A stretch of DNA of 64,000 nt. It comes from an uncultured Spirochaetota bacterium (GTDB lineage: Bacteria; Spirochaetota; Spirochaetia; Treponematales; Treponemataceae). The DNA lies in assembly GCA_944389415.1 (NCBI GenBank), contig CALXMF010000006.1, forward strand, positions 62,001 to 126,000. The letters are read 5' to 3'. The stretch's first letter is position 1. Every line of letters begins with the position of its first letter. Position numbers and translations under genes: made by a program. The notes beneath the pieces were generated by a model, which saw only the letters and a list, made by a program, of their open reading frames with translations, was not told the origin of the DNA and did no database searches. This document shows, one piece after another, positions 27,825-38,414 of the stretch.

Positions 27825-29675
27825 CTATGCGTCAATGTCTTCAAGCAGATTATTTACAATGAATTCACGGCGGCTTGGAGTATTTTTACCCATATAAAAT
27901 TCAAGCAGCTCAGGAATATCCTTAAGAGCACGCACCTCTACCGGCACAATCCGCATATCGGCTCCGATAAACTGGCCAAATTCTTTTGGACTTATCTCTC
28001 CCAATCCTTTAAAACGTGTTACTTCTGTACCTGCGCCAAGTTCCCGTATTGCACAATCACGTTCCGTCTCGCTGTAGCAATATCTGGTTTCTTTCTTTGT
28101 GCGCACACGGAACAGCGGTGTTTCAAGAATAAACACTCGACCTGAAGTAACAAGCTCTTCAAAATATCCAAGAAAAAACGTCAGCAGCAGATTACGGATA
28201 TGAAATCCGTCGTTATCAGCATCTGTAGCAATAATAATCTTGCTGTAACGCAGTCCTTCAAGATCGTTTTCTATTCCAAGCGCCATCATCAGATTATACA
28301 ACTCAGCATTTTTATAAATATCAGCCCGTTTCTTACCATACATATTCTCAGGTTTGCCTCGGAGACTGAAAATCGCCTGCGTCATTACATCCCGTGAGCC
28401 AACCATTGAACCTGAAGCAGAATCACCTTCTGTAACAAAAATCATAGAGTTTTCACCCTTTGAACCATCGTCGAGATGATATTTACAGTCTTTTAATTTG
28501 GGAATTTTAAGAGCGATTTTTTTTGCAGCTTCTTTCGCTTCCTTTTTTACCGCATTCAATTCAGTACGCAGCCGTTCATTTGCGGTTATTTTCTGCTCAA
28601 GCATCTTCGCCGCATCAGCATTACGGTGCAGCCAGTCGTCCACAGCCGCCTTTGTCTCTGCCACAATCCAGCTGCGCACATCAGTGTTCCCGAGCTTATT
28701 CTTAGTCTGACTCTCAAAAACAGGGTCTTTCACCTTTACTAAAACAGCGGCAGTCATACCTTCACGTACATCTTCACTCTTATACGTTTTGCGATAAAAT
28801 TCATTTACCCCTTTCAGAAAACCTTCTTTAAAAGCGGATAAGTGCGTACCTCCGTCAGAGGTATACTGGCCATTCACAAACGAAAAATAATTTTCACCAT
28901 ACGCATTAGAATGTGTAAAAGCAAACTCTATCTGCTTTCCGGAATAATGACCAATCTCATACAGAGATTCTCCCTCGATTTCTGTTTTTAAAAGGTCAAG
29001 CAGCCCGTGTTCACTTTTATACATCTGCCCATTGCAAGTAAGCTCAAGCCCCATATTAAGATAGGCATAATTCCACAGACGTTTTTCCACAAATTCCATA
29101 TTATAGGCGTAATCATGAAAAATCTCGCTGTCGGGAATAAACTCAATATACGTACCATTATGGACATCCTGCTTTACAGAACCAGTACGGCTGTCTTTTA
29201 AAACACCCCGTTCAAAAACGGCTTCCGCACATCTTCCATCACGTATAGATAATACTTTAAAATAAGAAGACAGAGCATTTACCGCTTTTGTACCGACACC
29301 ATTCAGACCAACAGAAAACTGAAAAACATCATCATTATATTTCGCGCCGGTATTAATAATTGATACACACTCAACCACCTTACCAAGAGGAATTCCCCGG
29401 CCGTAATCACGTACTTTTACTTGTTTACCTTCTATCCGGACATCAATGCGGGTACCATTTCCCATAATAAATTCATCAACCGCATTATCAATAATCTCTT
29501 TGAGCAGAATATAAATACCATCATTCTGATTAGAACCATCTCCCAGCCGGCCGATATACATACCGGAACGGAGACGTATATGCTCAAGCGGACTGAGAGT
29601 CTGGATTTTCGACTCATCATAACTGCCTGTTTGTTTTTTATCCGCAGAAGCACTATGCATCTTTTTTTCAGCCAT
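27825..29675 (-). CDS. parE: DNA topoisomerase IV subunit B (ParE-like)
   Basis: The ATPase subunit. The GHKL motifs are IIDNAVDEF, RDYGRGIP and GLNGVGTKAVNALS; the TOPRIM metal site is TEGDSASGS and DADNDGFHIRNLLL; ETPLFRVR and RFKGLGEISPKEF close the domain. The protein is 616 residues, shorter than GyrB of Gram-negatives, lacking the large insert. With parC just behind it, this is the complete enzyme. The first ATG has no Shine-Dalgarno sequence and an extended -10 ends six bases away, so it is probably leaderless. Confidence 0.9.
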   Translation of the reverse strand: MAEKKMHSASADKKQTGSYDESKIQTLSPLEHIRLRSGMYIGRLGDGSNQNDGIYILLKEIIDNAVDEFIMGNGTRIDVRIEGKQVKVRDYGRGIPLGKVVECVSIINTGAKYNDDVFQFSVGLNGVGTKAVNALSSYFKVLSIRDGRCAEAVFERGVLKDSRTGSVKQDVHNGTYIEFIPDSEIFHDYAYNMEFVEKRLWNYAYLNMGLELTCNGQMYKSEHGLLDLLKTEIEGESLYEIGHYSGKQIEFAFTHSNAYGENYFSFVNGQYTSDGGTHLSAFKEGFLKGVNEFYRKTYKSEDVREGMTAAVLVKVKDPVFESQTKNKLGNTDVRSWIVAETKAAVDDWLHRNADAAKMLEQKITANERLRTELNAVKKEAKEAAKKIALKIPKLKDCKYHLDDGSKGENSMIFVTEGDSASGSMVGSRDVMTQAIFSLRGKPENMYGKKRADIYKNAELYNLMMALGIENDLEGLRYSKIIIATDADNDGFHIRNLLLTFFLGYFEELVTSGRVFILETPLFRVRTKKETRYCYSETERDCAIRELGAGTEVTRFKGLGEISPKEFGQFIGADMRIVPVEVRALKDIPELLEFYMGKNTPSRREFIVNNLLEDIDA

Positions 29676-29681
29676 TCTACT

Positions 29682-29690
29682 ACTATAGCA
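29682..29690 (-). promoter_or_regulatory. Extended -10 box abutting the parE start
   Basis: On the minus strand TGCTATAGT (29690-29682) is an extended -10 (TGn plus TATAGT), ending six bases before the ATG at 29675. No good -35 is visible because the gap terminator stem occupies that area. Confidence 0.5.
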
Positions 29691-29696
29691 CAGAGA

Positions 29697-29733
29697 GAAT
29701 AAAAAAAAAACACCGCGGAAAACCGCGGTGTTT
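29697..29733 (-). terminator. Intrinsic terminator of gap
   Basis: AAAACACCGCGG (29706-29717) pairs perfectly with CCGCGGTGTTTT (29722-29733) around a 4-base loop; the minus-strand RNA then has a long T run. It separates gap from the parE promoter. Confidence 0.9.
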
Positions 29734-29760
29734 TCTATGCATCAGAAGTTATAAACTAAC

Positions 29761-30771
<1,011 letters not shown>

Positions 30772-30842
30772 TCATAAATGATTTTATACTTAAATTGTAC
30801 GCAAACAATAAGTTTGTGTCAATCCAGTAATCTAATACCTCT

Positions 30843-31421
30843 TCAATCATCTTTTTTTCTATCTAAATATCCTGAATCTTCGAGATATTTGCGGCGGGTA
30901 ATAATAAGATCTATCAGTTCCTGATACATATTATAGTCTACTTCAAGGGCGATTGGAAGAATAAAAAACTCGGTCTCATCACAATACCGCTCAATAAATT
31001 CAGGACTTGTTACAAATCCCAGACTGATCATATTACTAATACGATCAGCACATTTCAGCACTTTTGCTTTTGTACTGCCGTGTTCAATAATATGCTTGAG
31101 GAATTCACTTTTAAGCTGACCTTCCTTTTTAGTAACTTCCAGAACAAGCTCATACACCTGTCCGGACTCCGCATCCGCTTCAAGAATAAGATTCCGGTTA
31201 AACTCAGGGATGTCTTCTACAACATCATGAATCAGCGAAGCTTTCAGAAGCACACTGTCAATGTAGCCGTAGTCAATCAGAATACCCATCGTATCAATCT
31301 GATGCCTGAACATATTTCCGCCTGAATGGCGGCGCTTACCAATAAGCGCTGTTGCAAGCTGCATATACGGAGCAAGGTATATACCCTTCAGATGCAGCAT
31401 ATCCTGATCTTTCATCTGCAT
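30843..31421 (-). CDS. Small HD hydrolase resembling the SpoT/MESH1 (p)ppGpp hydrolase domain
   Basis: A 192-residue single-domain protein with the metal ligands of RelA/SpoT-type hydrolases: KRRHSGGNMFRHQIDT, then LIHDVVEDIPEF (HD pair) and KCADRISNM. No synthetase domain is attached, so it resembles stand-alone alarmone hydrolases of the MESH1 type; other nucleotide substrates are possible. AAAGGGGG is six bases before the ATG at 31421, preferred over the ATG at 31427 which would abut it. It lies 26 bases after valS on the same strand. Confidence 0.8.
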   Translation of the reverse strand: MQMKDQDMLHLKGIYLAPYMQLATALIGKRRHSGGNMFRHQIDTMGILIDYGYIDSVLLKASLIHDVVEDIPEFNRNLILEADAESGQVYELVLEVTKKEGQLKSEFLKHIIEHGSTKAKVLKCADRISNMISLGFVTSPEFIERYCDETEFFILPIALEVDYNMYQELIDLIITRRKYLEDSGYLDRKKDD

Positions 31422-31453
31422 AGACATCCCCCTTTCAACTGCTTTTATATATC

Positions 31454-34249
31454 TTACAGACTCTGAAGATACGAAGTAAGTTTTTCTATCCGGCGCTGCG
31501 CATTATCACGTTTTTCCCGTTCCGCAGCGACTATATCTGCCGGCGCATTTTGCGCAAATTTACCAGATAGTTTTGCCTCAACCTTCACAAGGAAATTCTT
31601 TTCATTTTCCAATTCTTTACGGAAACGCGCAGCAAGCTGCTCAGCGTTAATACCGCCTTCAATCAGAAGAAATGCCTCAAATCCCGTACCAACTGCTCCA
31701 ATCGACTTCGCAGGCTTTTCAGCAATAAAATCAATCTGCGAGGCTCCTGCGAGCAGTTTTATCATATCAGTCTTTTCCGTACATACTTCCGCATCACTGC
31801 CTGGCGTCACTAATATAGCAAGATGCAGTTTCGTATCAGGAGATATACCGCATTCTGCGCGCAGCGCGCGTACTGACCGTATCAGTTCCTGAAGAACATT
31901 AAACCGCCCTGAAATACGGCTGTCTACACGGGCGTCACACGGCTGCGGATACGGAGCATAAATCAGCTTATCGCTGTATTCAGTCTGCGGCAGAATCTGA
32001 AGCGGACAGGGACTGCAGCAGTTCTGAGACGCAGCAGCCTGAGCGCGTGCGGCAGTAATTTCGGCGAGCGGGAGTTTTCCATAAATCTCTTCCGTCACAA
32101 ACGGCAAATACGGATGCAGCAAACGCAGACTTTCTTCAAGCACATTCAGCAACACTGAGACAGCACGGTCTTTTTCAGCATCATCACCATTTCTGAATGA
32201 CAGTTTTGTCGCTTCAACATACCAGTCACAGAAATCATTCCAGAAAAATTCATACAGCGCCTGAGCGCCATCATTATATCTGTATCCTTCAAGAGCGCTC
32301 CGCGCACTTCGCGCAGCGGCGTCGAGTTCAGTATAAATCCACTTATCCAGTTCCGTCAAATCAGAATCTGTTACCGGAACAATATTTCTTCCTTCAAGAT
32401 TTCCAAGAATATAGCGGGAAGCATTCCATATCTTATTAGCGAAACGGCTGCCCAACTTAAACGATTCTTTATCAACAAGAATATCCTGCCCCTGCGCACA
32501 TAAAAAGCCAAGTGTAAACTTTATAGCATCGGAACCATATTCTTCTATTAATTCAAGCGGATCAAGCCCGTTGCCGAGGCTCTTACTCATCTTCCGCCCC
32601 TGCTTATCACGTACCAAACCATGGATATAAATATCATGGAACGGCGCTTTTCCGGTAAACTCAAGGCCCGCCATCACCATCCGGCTGACCCAGAAGAAAA
32701 TAATATCATACGCAGTAACGAGCGCTGATGTCGGATAAAAGCGCTGCAAATCAGCAGTCTGTTCCGGCCAGCCAAGAGTCGAAAACGGCCACAGCCAGCT
32801 TGAAAACCACGTATCCAGCACATCGGGATCCTGTTTCAGATGCTCCGCTGAACAATGGCATTTGGGACACTCAGACGGATCAGTCCGTGATACAATCATC
32901 TCACCGCATTTGTCACAGTACCACACCGGAATACGGTGTCCCCACCATAACTGACGGCTGATACACCAGTCCCGGATATTTTCCATCCAGTGAGCATACG
33001 TATTCTCCCATTTACGCGGATAGAACACAATATCCCCATTTTTCCATGCGGCAAGCGCCTTATCAGCAAGCGGTCTCATCTTTACAAACCACTGCTCACT
33101 CAGATACGGCTCTACAACAGTATTGCAGCGGTAACAGTGTCCAACGGAATGGGTAATTTTTTCAGTTTCCTTGAATAAACCGAGTTCCTCAAGATCAGCG
33201 ATAACCGCCTTGCGTGCGTCCGCGCAGTTCATTCCACGGTATTTCTCAGGCACCGCATCATTTAAAGTTCCATCAGGATTCAGAATATTTATGATCTCAA
33301 GATTATGCCGTCTGGCGACTTCCCAGTCATTGGGGTCGTGTGCGGGAGTTATTTTTACCACACCGGTACCAAACACACGGTCTACATACGTATCCGCCAC
33401 GACAGGAATAGTGCGGTCAGTGAGAGGCAGTTTCACCCGTTTTCCAATCAGCGCCTGATAACGGGGATCTTCAGGATGAACAGCCACCGCGGTGTCTCCA
33501 AGCAGTGTTTCAGGACGGGTAGTCGCTATTTCTATGCGGTTTCCGCCCGCAAAAACAGTTCCATCCTCAAGCGTCACAGCAGGGATGGACTCACCGCCCT
33601 CAATCTCATAATAAATATGATACATTCCGCCGGGGGTATCAGTGTGCTCAACTTCATCATCAGCAAGCGCAGTCCCGCATGACGGGCACCAGTTAACCAG
33701 ATAGTTTCCTTTATAAATAAGGCCGCGCTCATACAGCGTCACAAACACATCTCTGACAGCTTTTGACAACCCTTCATCCATGGTAAAGCGTTCTCTGCTC
33801 CATTCAACGCTGTTGCCCAGTCTGCGCTGCTGTTCCGTGATAATATCATGATGTTCTTTTTTTACCTGCCAGGTACGTTCAAGAAATTTCTCCCGGCCAA
33901 GATCACGGCGGGATAAACCTTCTTTCTTTAGACGGCGCTCTACGACATTCTGTGTCGCGATACCGGCATGGTCAGTACCCGGCACCCACAGGGTATCATC
34001 ACCTTTCATGCGGTGATAGCGGACAACAATGTCCTGCAGCATATTATTCAGGCCATGTCCCATATGAAGTACGCCCGTCACATTTGGCGGAGGAATAACA
34101 ACAGTAAACGGTTTGCCAGCCGCGTCGCTGTGAGCCGGACATTCCGCATCACTTCTGGGTCTGAAATATCCTTTTGATGCCCATTCTTTATAAATACGGT
34201 CTTCAAAATCTTTCGGATTATACGCTTTCTCAAGCTCAATGCCTTTCAT
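31454..34249 (-). CDS. valS: Valyl-tRNA synthetase
   Basis: A class I synthetase charging tRNA-Val. PPPNVTGVLHMGHG carries the HIGH element, KMSKSLGNGLDP the KMSKS loop, and the editing domain shows TTRPETLLGDTAVAVHPEDPRY. DWCISRQLWWGHRIPVWYC is typical, with zinc-knuckle cysteines around CDKCGE and CPKCHC. The C-terminal coiled coil (EKNFLVKVEAKLSGKFAQNAP) is present. The 931-residue length is full. GAGG lies about 11 bases before the ATG. Confidence 0.96.
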   Translation of the reverse strand: MKGIELEKAYNPKDFEDRIYKEWASKGYFRPRSDAECPAHSDAAGKPFTVVIPPPNVTGVLHMGHGLNNMLQDIVVRYHRMKGDDTLWVPGTDHAGIATQNVVERRLKKEGLSRRDLGREKFLERTWQVKKEHHDIITEQQRRLGNSVEWSRERFTMDEGLSKAVRDVFVTLYERGLIYKGNYLVNWCPSCGTALADDEVEHTDTPGGMYHIYYEIEGGESIPAVTLEDGTVFAGGNRIEIATTRPETLLGDTAVAVHPEDPRYQALIGKRVKLPLTDRTIPVVADTYVDRVFGTGVVKITPAHDPNDWEVARRHNLEIINILNPDGTLNDAVPEKYRGMNCADARKAVIADLEELGLFKETEKITHSVGHCYRCNTVVEPYLSEQWFVKMRPLADKALAAWKNGDIVFYPRKWENTYAHWMENIRDWCISRQLWWGHRIPVWYCDKCGEMIVSRTDPSECPKCHCSAEHLKQDPDVLDTWFSSWLWPFSTLGWPEQTADLQRFYPTSALVTAYDIIFFWVSRMVMAGLEFTGKAPFHDIYIHGLVRDKQGRKMSKSLGNGLDPLELIEEYGSDAIKFTLGFLCAQGQDILVDKESFKLGSRFANKIWNASRYILGNLEGRNIVPVTDSDLTELDKWIYTELDAAARSARSALEGYRYNDGAQALYEFFWNDFCDWYVEATKLSFRNGDDAEKDRAVSVLLNVLEESLRLLHPYLPFVTEEIYGKLPLAEITAARAQAAASQNCCSPCPLQILPQTEYSDKLIYAPYPQPCDARVDSRISGRFNVLQELIRSVRALRAECGISPDTKLHLAILVTPGSDAEVCTEKTDMIKLLAGASQIDFIAEKPAKSIGAVGTGFEAFLLIEGGINAEQLAARFRKELENEKNFLVKVEAKLSGKFAQNAPADIVAAEREKRDNAQRRIEKLTSYLQSL

Positions 34250-34359
34250 CTATTTAATACCTCTGTATAATTTGCCAAATTATTTTATCCGATTATACTG
34301 CTCTTTTCAACATTCAGTATCGCAGAACATACCGTGTGTTTCCGCACACCGCAAAAGAC

Positions 34360-35244
34360 TCAGGCATGTCCGGCAAGCAGCGCCGCTTCTACCGCATCAA
34401 TAACACTATCCGGGGTAGAAGCGCCGGCGGTAAGTCCGACACTAGCAAGTTCATAAAACACAGAAGGAATTTCATCCGGCTGTTCTATGAGCGCGGCATG
34501 GGGGAAACACTCCTTTGCGGTCATAAACAGGCGGCGTGTGTTTGCGGAATTTCTGCCTCCAATAACAAGTATACCGTCAACCCGGCCGCGCAGTTCAAGA
34601 AGGGCGTTCTGCCGCTGTGTTGTCGCCGGGCAAATAGTATCAAATACCTGTAAATCGGCAATCGCTCCGCGCAGCGCCGCTGTTATAGCGTCATATTCAG
34701 CACGGCTGATAGTAGTTTGACTGATAAGCACCGCTCGCCGCGGACAGTTTCCGGCCTTAGCAAGCAGCCGCGCTTCTTCACCTGTTCCGACAATAATGCA
34801 GCCGGGACAATAGCCGGCAAGGCCGCTTACTTCGCCATGGTCTTTTTCTCCAGCGATGATAACGGTATAGCCTTTTTTCCAGAAATCAGCCGCGCGCTTT
34901 TGATTGACCAGCACACGCGGACACGTCGCGTCCACAATAGTGCAGCCGTTCGCGCGCAGCGCATCTTTATCAGATGGCGGCACACCGTGAGCACGAATAA
35001 TCACCACTGGTCCGCTGTCCTGCGTTTTCTGTTTAAAAGAAGGAACCTCATCGGCACAAAGCACCTGCACTCCCTGCGCCTCAAGCGCGGCAAGCGCGCT
35101 TTTATTGTGAATAAGCGGCCCAAATGTATATACAGACCTACCCGGATAATCACGCACAGCCTGTTCCGCCGCTTCTACCGCGCGGCGCACTCCCATGCAG
35201 TAACCAAGAATATCGGCTCTGATAACCTGCGGAAACTGTTTCAT
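34360..35244 (-). CDS. ispH: 4-hydroxy-3-methylbut-2-enyl diphosphate reductase (IspH)
   Basis: The last enzyme of the MEP isoprenoid pathway, reducing HMBPP to IPP and DMAPP with a [4Fe-4S] cluster. The three cluster cysteines are in GYCMGVRRA, DATCPRV and DTICPAT; substrate residues lie in FGPLIHN and RAHGVPPS. Length is 294 residues from the ATG at 35244. The frame continues upstream, but a -10 box and no ribosome site lie immediately before this ATG, so the mRNA is probably leaderless and the extension is not translated. The gene is more GC-rich than the island upstream of it. Confidence 0.94.
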   Translation of the reverse strand: MKQFPQVIRADILGYCMGVRRAVEAAEQAVRDYPGRSVYTFGPLIHNKSALAALEAQGVQVLCADEVPSFKQKTQDSGPVVIIRAHGVPPSDKDALRANGCTIVDATCPRVLVNQKRAADFWKKGYTVIIAGEKDHGEVSGLAGYCPGCIIVGTGEEARLLAKAGNCPRRAVLISQTTISRAEYDAITAALRGAIADLQVFDTICPATTQRQNALLELRGRVDGILVIGGRNSANTRRLFMTAKECFPHAALIEQPDEIPSVFYELASVGLTAGASTPDSVIDAVEAALLAGHA

Positions 35245-35250
35245 ATATAT

Positions 35251-35280
35251 ACTATAATACGGCAGCGTATCGGTGTGCAA
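35251..35280 (-). promoter_or_regulatory. Promoter abutting the ispH start (leaderless)
   Basis: On the minus strand TTGCAC (35280-35275) and TATAGT (35256-35251) are 18 bases apart and the -10 ends six bases before the ATG at 35244. The geometry is the same as at asnS. There is no Shine-Dalgarno sequence. Confidence 0.6.
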
Positions 35281-35385
35281 TGAGTGTCTGTATAAAGGAA
35301 GAAAAATCAACTGTAAACATACATACGATTGAAAATTCTTTATTGATACCAAATCAAAGAGCTGGGAAGTCTTGCAAATACAAAA

Positions 35386-36351
35386 TCAATAAAATTTCAA
35401 ACGGATCATTATCGGCATGTGATCTGATAAATCCATATAATCAAATGAATTAGAATATTTTTCTTTTCCTATTGATAGAGTATCATATTTTTCTACTTTA
35501 TTTTTTGTAAAAACATGGCGCATTTGTTCAGATAAGTAGAATAAACTATTTTTATTTACAATAAAATGATCATAATCATTTTTAAGTATAATTGCGGTTG
35601 TCGATTTTGAGAGAGTCGTTTTTTGCCCCCAATCATCAATATACCGACCTTCATTACCATCTATAATAGCATCACTAAAATTCGATCCACGTTTTAATTC
35701 ACTCCGCCTTATATTAAAATCGCCTGCAATAATTAAGGGCTTTTTTCTTTTGTAGTCAGCATATAATAATTCTAAAATACGTCTTTCTTCAAAAACTTTT
35801 TCTTGGTCATTTGGACCAGGCAAATGTACATTAACAACATAGAAAGATTGTGAAGATTTATCCTTATGGGCAAACTCAATCACCTGTACATTATTATACA
35901 CAAATTGGTATCTTCTAGGATCGTTTTCCGTACTTTCATAATATTGAACAAAATTAAAAGGAGGACTATATGCTAAATCTTTTTTAAGCGTTACATTCTT
36001 TGCGTTATAAAGGATAGCATTATTTAAATCCATGTTACACTTTGCATATTTTACACTTGAACAAAAGTTCCAATTATCACCTTTCTTATTTAATTTCAAA
36101 ACAAGCGATTTAAGAAGATTATTTGATGTATCTAATGGCACCTCCTGCAGTAATACTATATCAGCTTTGGACATTTTAATTACTTGAACTATCTGATCTA
36201 CCCAACGCGTATTACTTACCCTATGCGACGAACTGCCTGGACCATGCCCCTGTATATTAAAGGACATGATAGAAAACTCACCTGCAAATGAGACAAAAGA
36301 AACTACTACAAATACTAAATAAACTAAAAAAAAACTTCTTTTAGAATTCAT
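35386..36351 (-). CDS. Secreted DNase-I-like endonuclease/phosphatase family protein
   Basis: A 321-residue exported protein of the endonuclease/exonuclease/phosphatase superfamily, related in fold to DNase I, CdtB and sphingomyelinases. After a signal peptide (cut about FAG/E) all catalytic motifs are present: MSFNIQGHG (Asn), LLQEVP (metal Glu), VNVHLPGP (His), IIAGDFNI (Asp-Asn), YDHFIVN and the final LSDHMPI (Asp-His). An active phosphodiesterase is thus expected; DNA, nucleotide or lipid as substrate is open. The ATG at 36351 has AAGGA and overlaps the upstream stop by 11 bases. Strong AT and Lys/Asn bias marks it as foreign to its neighbours. Confidence 0.8.
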   Translation of the reverse strand: MNSKRSFFLVYLVFVVVSFVSFAGEFSIMSFNIQGHGPGSSSHRVSNTRWVDQIVQVIKMSKADIVLLQEVPLDTSNNLLKSLVLKLNKKGDNWNFCSSVKYAKCNMDLNNAILYNAKNVTLKKDLAYSPPFNFVQYYESTENDPRRYQFVYNNVQVIEFAHKDKSSQSFYVVNVHLPGPNDQEKVFEERRILELLYADYKRKKPLIIAGDFNIRRSELKRGSNFSDAIIDGNEGRYIDDWGQKTTLSKSTTAIILKNDYDHFIVNKNSLFYLSEQMRHVFTKNKVEKYDTLSIGKEKYSNSFDYMDLSDHMPIMIRLKFY

Positions 36352-38008
36352 AATATTCATCCTTAAAATAAACACCATTAGGCAGTAAGTCTTTCTTTGG
36401 TTTATTTAAATCCAGATCATATGTAAGCAGCACAGGATATAATGGGTGATTCAACATAAGCCCATAAAAATACAAACCTTGTTCTTTCCAATCATTTGTT
36501 ACTTTTCCTGTAGAATAAACGAATGTATATTCATTACGGCGTTTTGTTTCTTTTTTGGACTGTTTTTCATCAAAATTCATTATATATGCAAAAGTTTCTT
36601 CTGTAGCGGGATTCACAAAACAAGCATACAAACTACTTGCAGAACTCATCATCCATTGCATAGGAATCACACAATCGACCTGAACAACTTTTCTGGACAG
36701 AGATTTACCTGTTAGAAAGATTTTTTCCAATTCAGGCTGCAAATCATGTATTACATCAGAAGATGGTCGTAATCCGAACCAATGAAGAACCTCATTAAAA
36801 GCTACTGTATCTTTTTCATATTGATCTTCAATAGATTTCAAAGAAATATCTTCATGTCCGCAATTTTTAAATAACGCCCGACACAGTTCAAGTGCATCAT
36901 ATAAACTACTTCCCGTATCAGAGTTCTTATCATAAAGAGAAGCCAGATAACCTGTATCAAGGAACTGATTATCAACATCCGCCGCTAAAATATTTATATT
37001 CTTTTCCAGCAGTTCTCTTGCTCTATTTATATTACCCAACTCTAAATACACCAGTGCGCAAAAATACCAATCTGTCCAATCAGATTTATTTTCCTCAATA
37101 AATTCTAACTTCTTTATTATTTCGGACTTGTTTTTTGCAGCATTCGCTTTTAATAAGAGCGTTATTTTCCCTTTATAGGCATCTACAGCAATAGTATCAT
37201 AGCGAAAAATTGGAATATTCTCTTCCTCAAAGCGATTATAGTATTGCAACGCATTGCTTTCGTCACTTACATCCGCGGCAGCTTTTGCCAGATGATACCA
37301 AAACATTGGAAAATGTTGAAAATATCTATCATCTATTAATGTTCTTAAGTTAAAATATTTCCTCTCCGCATCAGCATCATTCAAGTATTTAAACATCATT
37401 TCAAGTTCTATAGAATTTAAACGCCACTCATCAGACATTTGATATTTTTGCATCAGACGATAACTATAAGTATTAAGATTCTGATAAATATCATTTAAAA
37501 TATCTTCAGATAAATTCTCATACTCAAACATCTTCTCATCAAATATTTCTGAAAGCTGATTTTTATATTGCTGATAACTGATAAACAGATTTCCAGCAGT
37601 ACTTGCAGCATTAATCGCCAATGCGAGAGGATTGAGTCCGCCTGTTATAATTGTTGTAGCCTGTGGTATAGAATCATACAGCGCCTGATTCATTTTCCTC
37701 TTAATAGTTTCTTCCGCCCGACTACGATATTTATGCAGCTTTCGCTCCTCATAAAGGGCATTCATAAGTGAATTAATTGTATCAATACTTTCATAATCTT
37801 TTATTGTTTCAAAATTCATATTATTATTAAGAACATTGTATTCATCCTCAAGGGCAAGAATATTGTTATATGTCTTCAATTTATATGTAACATACTGCGC
37901 ATAATTCATCATGAAGACAGCCTGTTTTTGCTCAAGATTAGGTCCCAAAGAGAAACCATAAGTTACCAACCCTAAAAATGTATATAAAGTAAATATACAA
38001 TGTTTCAT
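36341..38008 (-). CDS. Secreted helical-repeat protein with an embedded hydrophobic hairpin, unknown family
   Basis: A 555-residue protein with a signal peptide (MKHCIFTLYTFLGLVTYGFS). It is helical throughout, with TPR/Sel1-like repeats around residues 215-360 (MFWYHLAKAAADVSDESNAL, WYFCALVYLELGNINRAREL). A glycine-rich hydrophobic stretch near residue 120 (ATTIITGGLNPLALAI) could enter a membrane. The C terminus is beta-rich and ends in YEF. I do not recognise the family. GAGAG precedes the ATG at 38008; the start at 38032 would overlap the previous gene and spoil the signal peptide. It is translationally coupled to the nuclease-like gene downstream. Confidence 0.7.
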   Translation of the reverse strand: MKHCIFTLYTFLGLVTYGFSLGPNLEQKQAVFMMNYAQYVTYKLKTYNNILALEDEYNVLNNNMNFETIKDYESIDTINSLMNALYEERKLHKYRSRAEETIKRKMNQALYDSIPQATTIITGGLNPLALAINAASTAGNLFISYQQYKNQLSEIFDEKMFEYENLSEDILNDIYQNLNTYSYRLMQKYQMSDEWRLNSIELEMMFKYLNDADAERKYFNLRTLIDDRYFQHFPMFWYHLAKAAADVSDESNALQYYNRFEEENIPIFRYDTIAVDAYKGKITLLLKANAAKNKSEIIKKLEFIEENKSDWTDWYFCALVYLELGNINRARELLEKNINILAADVDNQFLDTGYLASLYDKNSDTGSSLYDALELCRALFKNCGHEDISLKSIEDQYEKDTVAFNEVLHWFGLRPSSDVIHDLQPELEKIFLTGKSLSRKVVQVDCVIPMQWMMSSASSLYACFVNPATEETFAYIMNFDEKQSKKETKRRNEYTFVYSTGKVTNDWKEQGLYFYGLMLNHPLYPVLLTYDLDLNKPKKDLLPNGVYFKDEYYEF

Positions 38009-38018
38009 TTTTAACTCT

Positions 38019-38357
38019 CTAAATAATTCCATTATGTACGAACAGAAACATTCCGATTAAGTTCAATATTTCGAGAGCAATATTGACTCCACCACCAATC
38101 GGATCTGCTACAACACCAATACTGCCTATACCATATAATACAATACTAGTTATCAAGATAGCTTGTATGGGAAACCCTGCTTTCCAAAAAATGATAAGAA
38201 TAATTATTTTTATTATAGCCCAAATAAAATTTGACCACCCTCCTAAAACACCCACCACAATGTTCATTGCTATTTCTAATATATAAAAAATAATCGTTAA
38301 AACAGCAAATGCTGTTAACCCCCAGATAGAAATTCCCAAAAACAAGAACAAATTCAT
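38019..38357 (-). CDS. Small polytopic membrane protein of 112 residues, unknown family
   Basis: Nearly all of the protein is hydrophobic: about four membrane-spanning stretches (residues ~4-28, 30-48, 46-72, 80-108) with glycine-rich turns VVGVLGGWSN and ADPIGGGVN. No family was recognised; a holin, immunity or pore-like role is only a possibility suggested by the secreted nuclease-like protein two genes downstream. A good GAGGTG site precedes the ATG. It is the first gene of a three-gene operon, with ten bases to the next start. Confidence 0.65.
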   Translation of the reverse strand: MNLFLFLGISIWGLTAFAVLTIIFYILEIAMNIVVGVLGGWSNFIWAIIKIIILIIFWKAGFPIQAILITSIVLYGIGSIGVVADPIGGGVNIALEILNLIGMFLFVHNGII

Positions 38358-38414
38358 TTTAGCACCTCATATTGTCAAAATATAACGTTATTCGTTTTAG
38401 CAACATATAGTCAT

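Noticed and set aside
34716-35283. A 188-codon plus-strand frame antisense to ispH
   Set aside because: It is a shadow of the well-supported ispH gene in a GC-richer stretch with few stop codons.
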